Shown here piece by piece: positions 1 to 6,195 of a DNA stretch of 7,455 nucleotides. The position numbers were made by a program, and so were the translations under genes. Numbering within the stretch: the first letter of the stretch is position 1; each line of letters opens with the position of its first letter. The stretch is from Gemmatimonadales bacterium UBA7835. Its GTDB lineage: Bacteria > Gemmatimonadota > Gemmatimonadetes > Longimicrobiales > Gaopeijiaceae. A model generated the notes under the pieces. The model worked only from the letters and a program-made list of their open reading frames with translations. It did not search any database and was not told the origin of the DNA. The DNA lies in NCBI GenBank assembly GCA_002500925.1, contig DLTN01000093.1, positions 1 to 7,455 on the forward strand, written 5' to 3'.

Positions 1-924
1 GAGGTGAGCAATCAAACTAGCTGCCGCTTTAGACGTATACGTTGGGTCGAGCACTATGCCGGCATGTTTGCCAAAGAGTTCAGTGGCCTCAATCGAGGCG
101 GGTGTAGGAATACCGTACCCCTCTCCGACTTGGTCGTCCACGGACTTGAACGGAACTATGCTCGGATCGATCTGTGTCTCGAGTATGGTTACAGCTGCCA
201 TTTCTGCCAGATCTCTGCATTTAGTTTCTAGGTGCTGGGCTTCCGCATCGGCGCTGACGCCTGTCAGGTGCACATCCGTTCTATCCAAGAGCGTTAGCCC
301 TAGGATCATGCCGGCAAGCGTTCCTCCGGAAGATGACGCGCTGAAGACCAAGGTTTCCGAACATCCATCGTCGAGGTGGTCTAGCTGCTCACATAGTTCG
401 ATGGCTGCCTGTGCATACCCCAGTGATCCCATAGGTGTAGAAGCTCCAATGGGAATTACGAGAGGCACTTCGCCGGCAGCTCGAAGCTCGTCAGCAACTG
501 TGGTCATTTGTGGAGCTCGCTCACTTCGGTCTTCTACGATCACGATCTCCGCACCGAAAAGACGTTGAAGCAGAGCATTACCCGATGGCTCTCCGTCTGG
601 CCCCGAATTCGTGACGAGGACGCATCTCAGCCCCTGGCGCGCGGCAAAGGCAGCGGTGACCCGACAGTGGTTCGACTGCGGGCCTCCTGATGTTATGAGA
701 CAGGTCACTTCCTTGAGTTCTGCTGGGGCTAGTATGTATTCGAGTTTTCGCACCTTATTCCCGCCAAGAGCAAACCCAGTTTCAGCGTCCATCTTTACCC
801 AGAGCCGCTCGGTCCCCAGAACGTGCCCTAGGCGAGGAAGGTGGATAAGGGGAGTCGGGAGGTTTGCGAGTCTGACGGTGGACCTGTCACGAAGGCGTCT
901 TATGGCTTCCGGGTGGTATGTCAT
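1..924 (-). CDS. PLP-dependent ACC deaminase / D-cysteine desulfhydrase family enzyme (partial, C-terminus beyond the window)
   Basis: The reading frame is open for 308 codons from an ATG at 924-922 to base 1 with no stop, so the C-terminus (perhaps 20-30 residues, judging by the family's usual 330-340) lies outside. Seen: the PLP-lysine motif GGNKVRKLEY (Lys57), the substrate-loop motif SGGPQSNHCR (Ser84, Asn85, His86), GNALLQRLFGAEI near 115-127, IPIGASTPMGSLGYAQAAIE near 157-176, the Gly/Ser-rich phosphate-binding loop SASSSGGTLAGM (195-206), GYGIPTP (269-275) and LDPTYTSKAA (292-301). This order is that of fold-type II enzymes such as E. coli D-cysteine desulfhydrase (DcyD/YedO) and ACC deaminase. 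These are cytosolic and catalyse alpha,beta-elimination or deamination of small amino acids. True ACC deaminase and D-cysteine desulfhydrase are hard to separate by eye; the overall motifs look more YedO-like. The start lies one base after the upstream deacetylase stop, so the two are probably co-transcribed and translationally coupled. Exact substrate unknown. Confidence 0.92.
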   Translation of the reverse strand, partial: MTYHPEAIRRLRDRSTVRLANLPTPLIHLPRLGHVLGTERLWVKMDAETGFALGGNKVRKLEYILAPAELKEVTCLITSGGPQSNHCRVTAAFAARQGLRCVLVTNSGPDGEPSGNALLQRLFGAEIVIVEDRSERAPQMTTVADELRAAGEVPLVIPIGASTPMGSLGYAQAAIELCEQLDHLDDGCSETLVFSASSSGGTLAGMILGLTLLDRTDVHLTGVSADAEAQHLETKCRDLAEMAAVTILETQIDPSIVPFKSVDDQVGEGYGIPTPASIEATELFGKHAGIVLDPTYTSKAAASLIAHL

Positions 925-925
925 G

Positions 926-1834
926 TCAGAAGGAATTCGGCGCTGAGGAAGACGTTCGGCTGGCGGCTTCGAGAACGGTTGAGGCGTGGATTTCAACTGT
1001 ATCCTGAATATCCTTAGCGTAACCGCCAGCCATTACGACTGCTAATGGGGTGCCGCTACGTTCGCACGCGTCGAAGACTATTCTGTCTCGTTCGCGAAGG
1101 GCCTTCTTTGTAACGGCGAGCCGCCCTAATCGATCCCCTTCGAAGGGATCTGCGCCCGCGATAAAAAATGCGAGGTCTGCTCCTCGGGATAGTGCTTGTT
1201 CCACGCCAAAGTGCACTGAAGCAAGGAAATGATCATCCTCCGTTCCGTCAGCAAGCCCTATATCAAGATCGCTCGCTTCTTTCCGAAAAGGGTAGTTCGA
1301 CTCCCCATGCACAGAGAGAGTAAACACGGATTTGTCACCGGCAAATATGGCGGCGGTGCCGTTTCCCTGATGAACGTCGAGGTCTAGGATCGCGCAATGA
1401 TGCACTAGGCCTCTGGCTTGAAGCGAGCGAGCGGCCACTGCGACGTCGTTGAAGACACAGAAGCCCTCACCTGAATCGGCAAAGGCATGGTGTGTGCCAC
1501 CTGCCAGGTTGGCGGAAAATCCATCTCTCCGCGCTTGTTCGGCTGCTTGAATCGTCCCGCCGGTGGAGCGTCGCGATCTTTCCACTAGTTCTTGCGACCA
1601 AGGAAAACCGATACGCCTGACCTCGTCCTTCGATAGTTTGCCCGAGGTGACCTTAGAAAGGTATTGAACTGTATGGACCCGAGTGAGGTCTTTGTTGGTA
1701 GCAGGCTCAGGAATCAACAACTGAATTCGCTCGTCGACGGCTACACACTCACGGAGGAGTCTATACTTCTCCATTGGAAAACGGTGGTGGTCGGGCAGTG
1801 GGAGAACGAACTGGTCTGAGTACCAGGCGAGCAC
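926..1834 (-). CDS. Histone deacetylase-fold (HDAC/AcuC/acetylpolyamine amidohydrolase superfamily) zinc deacetylase
   Basis: A 302-residue protein if it starts at the GTG at 1834-1832. Seen: FVLPLPDHHRFPMEKY (9-24), RRIGFPWS (73-80), the catalytic His pair in GGTHHAF (His115, His116), GFCVFNDVA (124-132), the zinc site LDLDVHQGNGT (Asp153, His155) and GADPFEGDRLG (Asp229), and the AGGY transition-state Tyr272. All expected catalytic residues are present. The family hydrolyses acetyl groups from lysine side chains, polyamines or other small amides. The sequence most resembles the short bacterial, HDAC11-related (class IV-like) group, whose members are about 300 residues and begin just before the VLPLP motif. 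That is why I prefer the GTG, although no ribosome-binding site precedes it. An ATG at 1927-1925 would add 31 residues and has a GGAAGGAAGGAG stretch 13 bases upstream, so it remains possible. The gene heads a likely two-gene operon with the PLP enzyme. Substrate unknown. Confidence 0.93.
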   Translation of the reverse strand: MLAWYSDQFVLPLPDHHRFPMEKYRLLRECVAVDERIQLLIPEPATNKDLTRVHTVQYLSKVTSGKLSKDEVRRIGFPWSQELVERSRRSTGGTIQAAEQARRDGFSANLAGGTHHAFADSGEGFCVFNDVAVAARSLQARGLVHHCAILDLDVHQGNGTAAIFAGDKSVFTLSVHGESNYPFRKEASDLDIGLADGTEDDHFLASVHFGVEQALSRGADLAFFIAGADPFEGDRLGRLAVTKKALRERDRIVFDACERSGTPLAVVMAGGYAKDIQDTVEIHASTVLEAASRTSSSAPNSF

Positions 1835-1960
1835 GGCTTTTTGGGTCGGCGTCAGGTAGGTTGATTGGACAACATATACGAATCTAGAACGGATATCCCG
1901 ACTGGTCTTGTACTCCGAAAATTTCATTTGCTTAGATAAGCTCCTTCCTTCCTGCCGTAC
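1835..1960. promoter_or_regulatory. Divergent intergenic region between the deacetylase and TonB-receptor genes
   Basis: If the deacetylase starts at 1834, this 126-base gap must carry promoters for both directions. On the plus strand a weak candidate is TTGTAC (about 1909-1914) with TAGATA some 19 bases downstream, which would put transcription start only a few bases before the receptor ATG. Other AT-rich pieces are ATATAC near 1874-1879 and the 8-bp palindrome GGATATCC at 1891-1898. I cannot call a convincing minus-strand promoter. If the deacetylase instead starts at 1927, only 33 bases separate the two genes and both promoters would overlap coding sequence. Confidence 0.35.
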
Positions 1961-4312
1961 ATGATCAGAGACATTCGCCAGCTTGTGCTCGTGCTTGTGA
2001 TTCAAGCCGTGGGCGCTGTGGCCGCAGAGGCGCAGTTGAACACTGTCCAAGGTCGTGTTCGAGAGGTCGAGGGGTCCGCAGTTTACGGTGCAACGATTTC
2101 ACTTTTTCGGGCCCAGACACGTGCCTTTGTGACCGAGACGGACCGTCTTGGTTCGTTCCGCCTAGAAGACGTTACTCCTGGCCAGTGGGAGGTGCAGGTG
2201 GCGGCTTTAGGATATGCGGCATACACCGAGGTCCTAGAGGTTGGCGTTACTCAGGTGGTGGAGCTTGATATTCGGTTGGAGAGGAGCGCGCTCATACTCG
2301 AAGGGATTGAGGTGGAGGCCGAGCGTAGCCGAGATCGTGTCCGTTTCGAGGAACTTGGCGGTGCAACGGTACGTGAACTTGATCTCGATGAGATACGCGT
2401 TGTGCCGGGCGTAGCTGAACCCGATCCGGTTAGGGCAATCGAAGTATTGCCCGGCGTCGTATCGACTTCGGATTTCTCCGCTGCTTTCCATGTGCGGGGT
2501 GGCTCTCAAGATCAAAACCTGATTCTTCTGGATGGGGTTCCAATCTTTTCACCGTTTCACCTCGGCGGCCTGTTCTCAGTGTTCAATGCTGACATGATTG
2601 ATAGGGTCGAGTTACTGTCGGGAGGCTTCGCAGCAGAGCACGGAGGCCGGGTCTCCTCCGTGCTAGAGATCGAAAGTGATGCGGGGACAGGAGAATTCTC
2701 GGGTGACGCCGCCATTTCTCTTCTCTCCAGTCGGGTAGCGGTAGGCGGGAGATTGCCCGACGCTGTCGCTCGCTCGCTCGGTTATGCCAATATCCGCTAC
2801 CGCCTGTCAGCCCGCCGATCATACTTCGATGTGCTTTTCAAGCCGGCCTTCGACTTCCCGTATCACTTGACTGATCTGCAGACTGTTGTGGAGGGGTGGA
2901 CGCCGTCTGGAGATCGCTTAACTGTCACTGGCTACACGGGTCGGGATGTCTTCGATCTAACTCAGATTGAGGATGGTGGATTTCCTTTTCGTATAGATTG
3001 GAATTGGGGCAATGATGCGATGGGTGTCCGCTGGAGCCGAGCGAGGCGAGGCGGCGGGTCACTCGATATCCGAGCCAATGCAAGTAGTTACGACAATGGG
3101 TTACTGTTTCCGGATTTCGGTGATACAGACTTCAGCAGTGATATTCAGCAGGCGCAGATCCGAGCTGATTTAGACAGTCGCCCGAGTCGATATTGGGGCG
3201 TCCAGGTCGGGTCAAGCGTGGAGCGGATGGAGTATGAAACGAGCTTCTCCACTGGAGGTACCACCTTCGGAGGTGGAGACAGTCGCGGATGGCTCTTCGG
3301 CAACTATGCGCAAGCCCGATACAGTCTTCCGCGTCGCTGGTTGGTTGAGCTTGGCGTGAGGGCGGACGCCTACAACCCAGGTGTGGGAAATATCGTCTTT
3401 GAGCCCTCGCCCCGTTTGGCGCTGAAACGCTTCTATCGTAATGGGGACCTGGCTGCAAAGGTGGCCGCAGGACGTTACACGCAGTTTGTTCACTCTTTAC
3501 GAGACGAAGAACTTCCACTCGGTCTCGACATATGGATTATTTCTGATGAGAATGTGCCGCACACAGTATCCGACCAGGTTCAGTTTGGTCTTGAAGGTTG
3601 GCATGACATCGACTGGTTCTGGTCGATAGAGGGTTATTACCGCTCATTTAACGGTGTTGTCACGTTTAATACTGCTGACAATCCGAACGATCCAACGGAT
3701 GATATCCTTGGTGGCAGGGGGACGTCGTGGGGAGCGGATGTCATGATCCGCAAGGAGACTGGAGAGGTGAACGGGTGGCTTGCGGTTTCGTTCCTTAAAG
3801 CACAGAGAAAATTCCCCGATCTCCTTTCTCCACTGACACCAGTTCCGGAGGTGATGTATCCGCCGATTTTTGATCGTCGAGTCGATTTAGATTTCGTAAT
3901 GAGCTACCCCGGCCCGTGGGGATGGACAGGAGGGCTTCGGTGGAATCTGGGGACCGGCATCCCGTACACGCGCGCTATTGGATCCCATGCGTATTACTCG
4001 CCTAGGTATGTAGGGGGTGGAGGCTTAGACTGGACGGGTGACGGAGATAGTTCTGGGACGAGAGGATATGGGGTCGTCCTCGCTGACCGTAATTCGACAA
4101 GGTATCCGTTATACCACCGTCTCGACGTAAGCTTCCGTAGATCTTTTTCTAAGGGTTGGGGCGCCCTTACCCCTTACGTGAACCTGGTAAACGTGTACAA
4201 CCAGAGGAACGTGCTCTTCTACTTCTACCAGTATGAGGAAGACCCCCCTGTGCGTTCGGGGATCTCGATGTTTCCCGTCTTGCCCACGCTCGGCTTGGAG
4301 ATCTCGTTCTGA
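1961..4312 (+). CDS. TonB-dependent outer-membrane receptor with N-terminal carboxypeptidase-regulatory-like domain
   Basis: 783 residues. Residues 1-24 form a signal peptide (hydrophobic LVLVLVIQAVGAVAA, AEA-Q cleavage). Residues 28-107 are a carboxypeptidase-regulatory-like beta-sandwich (VQGRVRE, then TDRLGSFRLEDVTPGQWEVQ, LGY). About 130-245 is the plug, with FHVRGGSQDQNLILLDGVPI (176-195), FNADMIDRVELLSGGFAAEHGG (208-229) and SSVLEIES. The rest is a barrel rich in alternating aromatic strands ending in PTLGLEISF, the terminal Phe recognised by the outer-membrane assembly machinery. This is the architecture of SusC-like and related receptors that import ligands across the outer membrane using TonB energy. 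It is shorter than classical SusC (about 1000 residues). I cannot point to a clear TonB box. No Shine-Dalgarno is visible before the ATG, but the signal peptide fixes the start. The stop overlaps the start of the next gene. The ligand cannot be told from sequence. Confidence 0.93.
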   Translation: MIRDIRQLVLVLVIQAVGAVAAEAQLNTVQGRVREVEGSAVYGATISLFRAQTRAFVTETDRLGSFRLEDVTPGQWEVQVAALGYAAYTEVLEVGVTQVVELDIRLERSALILEGIEVEAERSRDRVRFEELGGATVRELDLDEIRVVPGVAEPDPVRAIEVLPGVVSTSDFSAAFHVRGGSQDQNLILLDGVPIFSPFHLGGLFSVFNADMIDRVELLSGGFAAEHGGRVSSVLEIESDAGTGEFSGDAAISLLSSRVAVGGRLPDAVARSLGYANIRYRLSARRSYFDVLFKPAFDFPYHLTDLQTVVEGWTPSGDRLTVTGYTGRDVFDLTQIEDGGFPFRIDWNWGNDAMGVRWSRARRGGGSLDIRANASSYDNGLLFPDFGDTDFSSDIQQAQIRADLDSRPSRYWGVQVGSSVERMEYETSFSTGGTTFGGGDSRGWLFGNYAQARYSLPRRWLVELGVRADAYNPGVGNIVFEPSPRLALKRFYRNGDLAAKVAAGRYTQFVHSLRDEELPLGLDIWIISDENVPHTVSDQVQFGLEGWHDIDWFWSIEGYYRSFNGVVTFNTADNPNDPTDDILGGRGTSWGADVMIRKETGEVNGWLAVSFLKAQRKFPDLLSPLTPVPEVMYPPIFDRRVDLDFVMSYPGPWGWTGGLRWNLGTGIPYTRAIGSHAYYSPRYVGGGGLDWTGDGDSSGTRGYGVVLADRNSTRYPLYHRLDVSFRRSFSKGWGALTPYVNLVNVYNQRNVLFYFYQYEEDPPVRSGISMFPVLPTLGLEISF

Positions 4313-5259
4313 TGTCCAAGTTCTCTAGGAAATGCTTGGCCCTCCTCAGCTTGGTTCTCACCACTCTCGTTCTGTCTGGTTGCGAGCTGGAAGAGGTGAC
4401 GGTGGTGGAAGTGAACGAAGTGGTCATTGCTGAGATTTACCTGGATATAACTTCAGATCCGGGCGGAAATATAGCCCGAGCTTTCCTCCACCGGACGGTT
4501 GGACTAGGGGGCGTTGACACTCTTCCTTCCCTAACGGAATCCACTGTGACCATGACTCGGAACGATGGTTACTCCTTTGTGCTGACCGCCGAAGCTACAG
4601 ATGAATGCCTCGAGTCCTCTCCCCTTGAGGAGCCGGGCGCTTGCTTTGTCTCGGAGTTGCCGGTGACAAGTATTAGCCCTGGAGACATTGTGGAAGTCCT
4701 CGTGGAGTTGCCTGGTGGGGGGAGGATAACGGGCGCATCCAGAGTGCCAGGAGACTTCGAAGTTAGCTCGATCCCAACCCTTTGCGTGCTGGCTCCGAAC
4801 ACACTAATGACAGTCACCTGGTCTTCTTCTTCGGAGGCTTGGGCCTACCTGAATGAGACGTCCATTCGCGGCTTGCCCGAAGCTTTGAGGGGGAGTGGTG
4901 TCGAAGTCACCGATGACCCTCTTTATCTTCTGGGGCTTTCGATTTCCGATTCGGATACGACGGTCGTTTTTCCATCAGAATTTGGGATCTTCAACAGATT
5001 CACTAGTGGTTATGCAGATCTCGCACGTCGTTTACAGACCGGGTTGCCGCTCGGTGTGACTGCGGAGGTCTCGATTACTGCGGTTGACGGTAATTATGTG
5101 AATTGGGCACGTGGTGGAAATTTCAACCCATCTGGTCAGGTAAGGGTTCCTAGTCTCTCAGGCGACGGGACTGGCGTTTTTGGGACGACCGTTGGACGTA
5201 GTTTCGATGTTCTCGTGAGTAACGAATCGAGCGGCCTTCCTGCTTGCCCGTTAAGCTGA
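4312..5259 (+). CDS. Outer-membrane lipoprotein, DUF4249-like, partner of the upstream TonB-dependent receptor
   Basis: 315 residues. A lysine/arginine-rich start and hydrophobic segment lead to the lipobox LVLSGC, so Cys24 should be lipidated. The next residue is Glu rather than Asp, compatible with outer-membrane sorting. The body is beta-rich: an acidic-hydrophobic strand VVIAEIYLDI (37-46), LTESTVTMTRNDGYSFVL (74-91), then ISPGDIVEVLVELPGGGRITGASRVPG (121-147). The order (self-standing strand, 'value plus ornament' strand, then a segment of the form 'G..v.v.v..p.G..i.g...vP') resembles DUF4249 lipoproteins, which are commonly encoded directly after TonB-dependent receptors of this type. 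That resemblance is by eye only. Besides Cys24, the mature part has four cysteines (99, 111, 158, 312), which could form disulfides. The ATG overlaps the receptor TGA by one base (TGATG), implying coupled translation. It probably acts as a surface or periplasmic ligand-binding partner of the receptor. Confidence 0.85.
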   Translation: MSKFSRKCLALLSLVLTTLVLSGCELEEVTVVEVNEVVIAEIYLDITSDPGGNIARAFLHRTVGLGGVDTLPSLTESTVTMTRNDGYSFVLTAEATDECLESSPLEEPGACFVSELPVTSISPGDIVEVLVELPGGGRITGASRVPGDFEVSSIPTLCVLAPNTLMTVTWSSSSEAWAYLNETSIRGLPEALRGSGVEVTDDPLYLLGLSISDSDTTVVFPSEFGIFNRFTSGYADLARRLQTGLPLGVTAEVSITAVDGNYVNWARGGNFNPSGQVRVPSLSGDGTGVFGTTVGRSFDVLVSNESSGLPACPLS

Positions 5260-5274
5260 AGGTCTCAGTCCGGA

Positions 5275-5301
5275 AGTCCGCATCCTGGACTAGGACGTTT
5301 T
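5275..5301 (+). terminator. Weak possible terminator between convergent genes
   Basis: In the 52-base gap between the lipoprotein stop and the repressor stop, AGTCC (5275-5279) and GGACT (5287-5291) can pair as a 5-bp stem with a 7-base loop. A short T run (5298-5301) follows six bases later. The stem is short and the T run is weak and displaced, so this is only a candidate. A neighbouring GTTTT-GG-AAAAC inverted repeat (5297-5308) has too small a loop to be a normal hairpin. Confidence 0.22.
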
Positions 5302-5311
5302 GGAAAACTGG

Positions 5312-5992
5312 TCAGCTGTGATCACTTACGACGTAGATTTGCCTCGCCAATTCCGGAGGCACGGATCTCTCCACTCCGGAGTCAGTGTCGAACGATACGC
5401 GAATAGATCCGTCAGAGGCGGCTTCTCCGGAAATCGTCACGAGTGTGCCCGGTGTAAGCCCCTCTTCCGCTATTGAGCGCAGACCCTCGGGATCTTCGTC
5501 ACGCACAGCTCGGATTCGAAGACGGGTGCCAGCTGGGGCGTCGTCGAGCGTCACAAGGTCTGTTTCCTCTATTGTACCCATCTTTGTGGGTATCGGTGCT
5601 CCGTGAGGATCATGACTAGGCGCTCCAAGTGCTCGCGACATTTGCTCAACCAGATGATCGGAAGCGGCGTGTTCGAGGCGTTCCGCTTCTTGATGGACAT
5701 CATGCCACGAGTATCCCAGTTTTTCGCACAGATAGGTCTCCAGGATGCGATGTCGCCGCATGATCCTAAGCGCTTCAACCTTACCCGGTCTTGTTAACCG
5801 GACGCCCCGGTGGCGTTCGTGTTCCAAGAGTCCTGCTTCTGCGAGTCGCTTTATCATCTCGGTCACCGATGGGGGCTGGATGGCGAGTGATTCGGCAATA
5901 GCTGACGTTGATGCGGCTTCGCCGTTTTCGGATAGCCCGTAGATTGCCTTTAGGTAGTCTTCGGCTGAGGGCGAAAGTGGGCGCGCGACCAT
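5312..5992 (-). CDS. DtxR/MntR-family metal-dependent transcriptional repressor, full-length with C-terminal FeoA/SH3-like domain
   Basis: 226 residues. The N-terminal winged helix-turn-helix (about 6-70) has EDYLKAIYGL and the recognition-helix region LAIQPPSVTEMIKRLAEAGLL, then HRGVRLTRPGK. The dimerisation and metal-binding domain (about 71-120) has RRHRILETYL and DVHQEAERLEH. A C-terminal FeoA/SH3-like domain follows (about 145-222, with APAGTRLRIRAVRD and LTPGTLVTISGE). By alignment with DtxR and MntR from memory, the metal ligands are Asp12 (Met10 in DtxR, Asp8 in MntR), His81, Glu85, His100, Glu104 (Cys102 in DtxR, Glu99 in MntR), Glu107 and His108. This Asp/Glu/Glu/His set is MntR-like and suggests manganese, although the two-lobed length is DtxR/IdeR-like. 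Such proteins bind palindromic operators when loaded with Mn(II) or Fe(II). The upstream gap, shared with apaG, holds palindromes suited to autoregulation. The ATG start is supported by the intact N-terminal helix and a GGGAG about 14 bases upstream. Confidence 0.93.
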   Translation of the reverse strand: MVARPLSPSAEDYLKAIYGLSENGEAASTSAIAESLAIQPPSVTEMIKRLAEAGLLEHERHRGVRLTRPGKVEALRIMRRHRILETYLCEKLGYSWHDVHQEAERLEHAASDHLVEQMSRALGAPSHDPHGAPIPTKMGTIEETDLVTLDDAPAGTRLRIRAVRDEDPEGLRSIAEEGLTPGTLVTISGEAASDGSIRVSFDTDSGVERSVPPELARQIYVVSDHS

Positions 5993-6018
5993 GCTGGAAA
6001 GTTATGCTCCCTGACGAG

Positions 6019-6032
6019 GTGGGTCGACCCAC
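6019..6032. promoter_or_regulatory. Perfect 14-bp palindrome, candidate operator of the DtxR/MntR-like repressor
   Basis: The sequence GTGGGTCGACCCAC is its own reverse complement. It sits 26 bases upstream of the repressor ATG and downstream of the AT-rich possible -10 region, where a bound repressor would block transcription. Flanking GCTCC (6006-6010) and GGAGC (6034-6038) are also complementary but asymmetrically spaced. DtxR-family proteins bind dyad operators as dimers and often autoregulate. The sequence does not match the published DtxR or B. subtilis MntR consensus that I recall, so assignment to this regulator rests on position. Confidence 0.5.
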
Positions 6033-6060
6033 AGGAGCAGTTCGTAGTTTATTGATAGGG

Positions 6061-6085
6061 GGTTACTGGTGGTCTGACTGTAACC
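6061..6085. repeat. Inverted repeat GGTTAC-N13-GTAACC, possible operator
   Basis: Two perfect 6-base arms (6061-6066 and 6080-6085) are separated by 13 bases, giving a 25-base dyad with centre-to-centre spacing near two helical turns. It lies in the middle of the repressor-apaG gap, where it could serve either gene. It could be an operator for a dimeric regulator or a hairpin in a leader RNA. A 6-bp inverted repeat in 200 bases can also arise by chance. Confidence 0.35.
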
Positions 6086-6172
6086 TGTCCGGGCAGAGTA
6101 GTGCTGAAACCACATTCGTAATGTTGTGAGGCGCAGCTATCAGATAGATTCCCGTGCGCCCGTGACTTTCGA

Positions 6173-6183
6173 CCCAATTTGGG
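6173..6183. repeat. Short inverted repeat CCCAA-T-TTGGG before apaG
   Basis: Five-base complementary arms around a single T end 12 bases before the apaG ATG, overlapping the place where a ribosome-binding site would lie. It may be a protein-binding dyad. The one-base loop makes an RNA hairpin with full pairing impossible. It is weak and possibly chance. Confidence 0.2.
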
Positions 6184-6195
6184 GTAGTACGCATC

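Larger units (their letters stand above)
5993..6195. promoter_or_regulatory. Divergent regulatory region between the metal repressor gene and apaG
   Basis: 203 bases without a coding signal I trust. It must carry the promoters of both flanking genes. It contains a perfect 14-bp palindrome close to the repressor start, a GGTTAC/GTAACC inverted repeat in the middle, and CCCAA-T-TTGGG just before apaG (each listed separately). The AT-rich stretch around 6045-6057 (TATCAATAAACT on the minus strand) could be the repressor -10 region, just upstream of the palindrome. On the plus strand TTGTGA (6124-6129) with TAGATT (6145-6150) is a poor, short-spaced promoter candidate for apaG. There is no tRNA cloverleaf and no riboswitch that I recognise. 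Confidence 0.5.

Noticed and set aside
4..946. Plus-strand open frames (4-231, 56-568, 508-690, 611-946)
   Set aside because: They lie antisense to the PLP enzyme, whose motifs are unmistakable on the minus strand, and their translations are Ser/Arg-rich with no natural features.
1928..2050. Extension of the deacetylase frame upstream to 2050
   Set aside because: It would overlap the receptor signal-peptide coding region, and the added residues have no family resemblance.
2234..3629. Open frames within the receptor gene on both strands (2234-2515, 2583-2822, 3132-3518, 3212-3493, 3441-3629)
   Set aside because: All are shadows of a long, domain-complete receptor gene.
5385..6129. Frames antisense to or overlapping the repressor gene (5385-5606, 5569-5778, 5603-5797, 5745-5942, 5781-6032, 5908-6129)
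   Set aside because: The repressor has intact DNA-binding and metal-binding motifs; the others give unnatural proteins. The 5908-6129 frame would also cover the divergent promoter region.
6040..6190. Possible tRNA or structured RNA in the repressor-apaG gap
   Set aside because: No acceptor stem, T-loop GTTCGA-type motif or known riboswitch core is visible; only short dyads are present.
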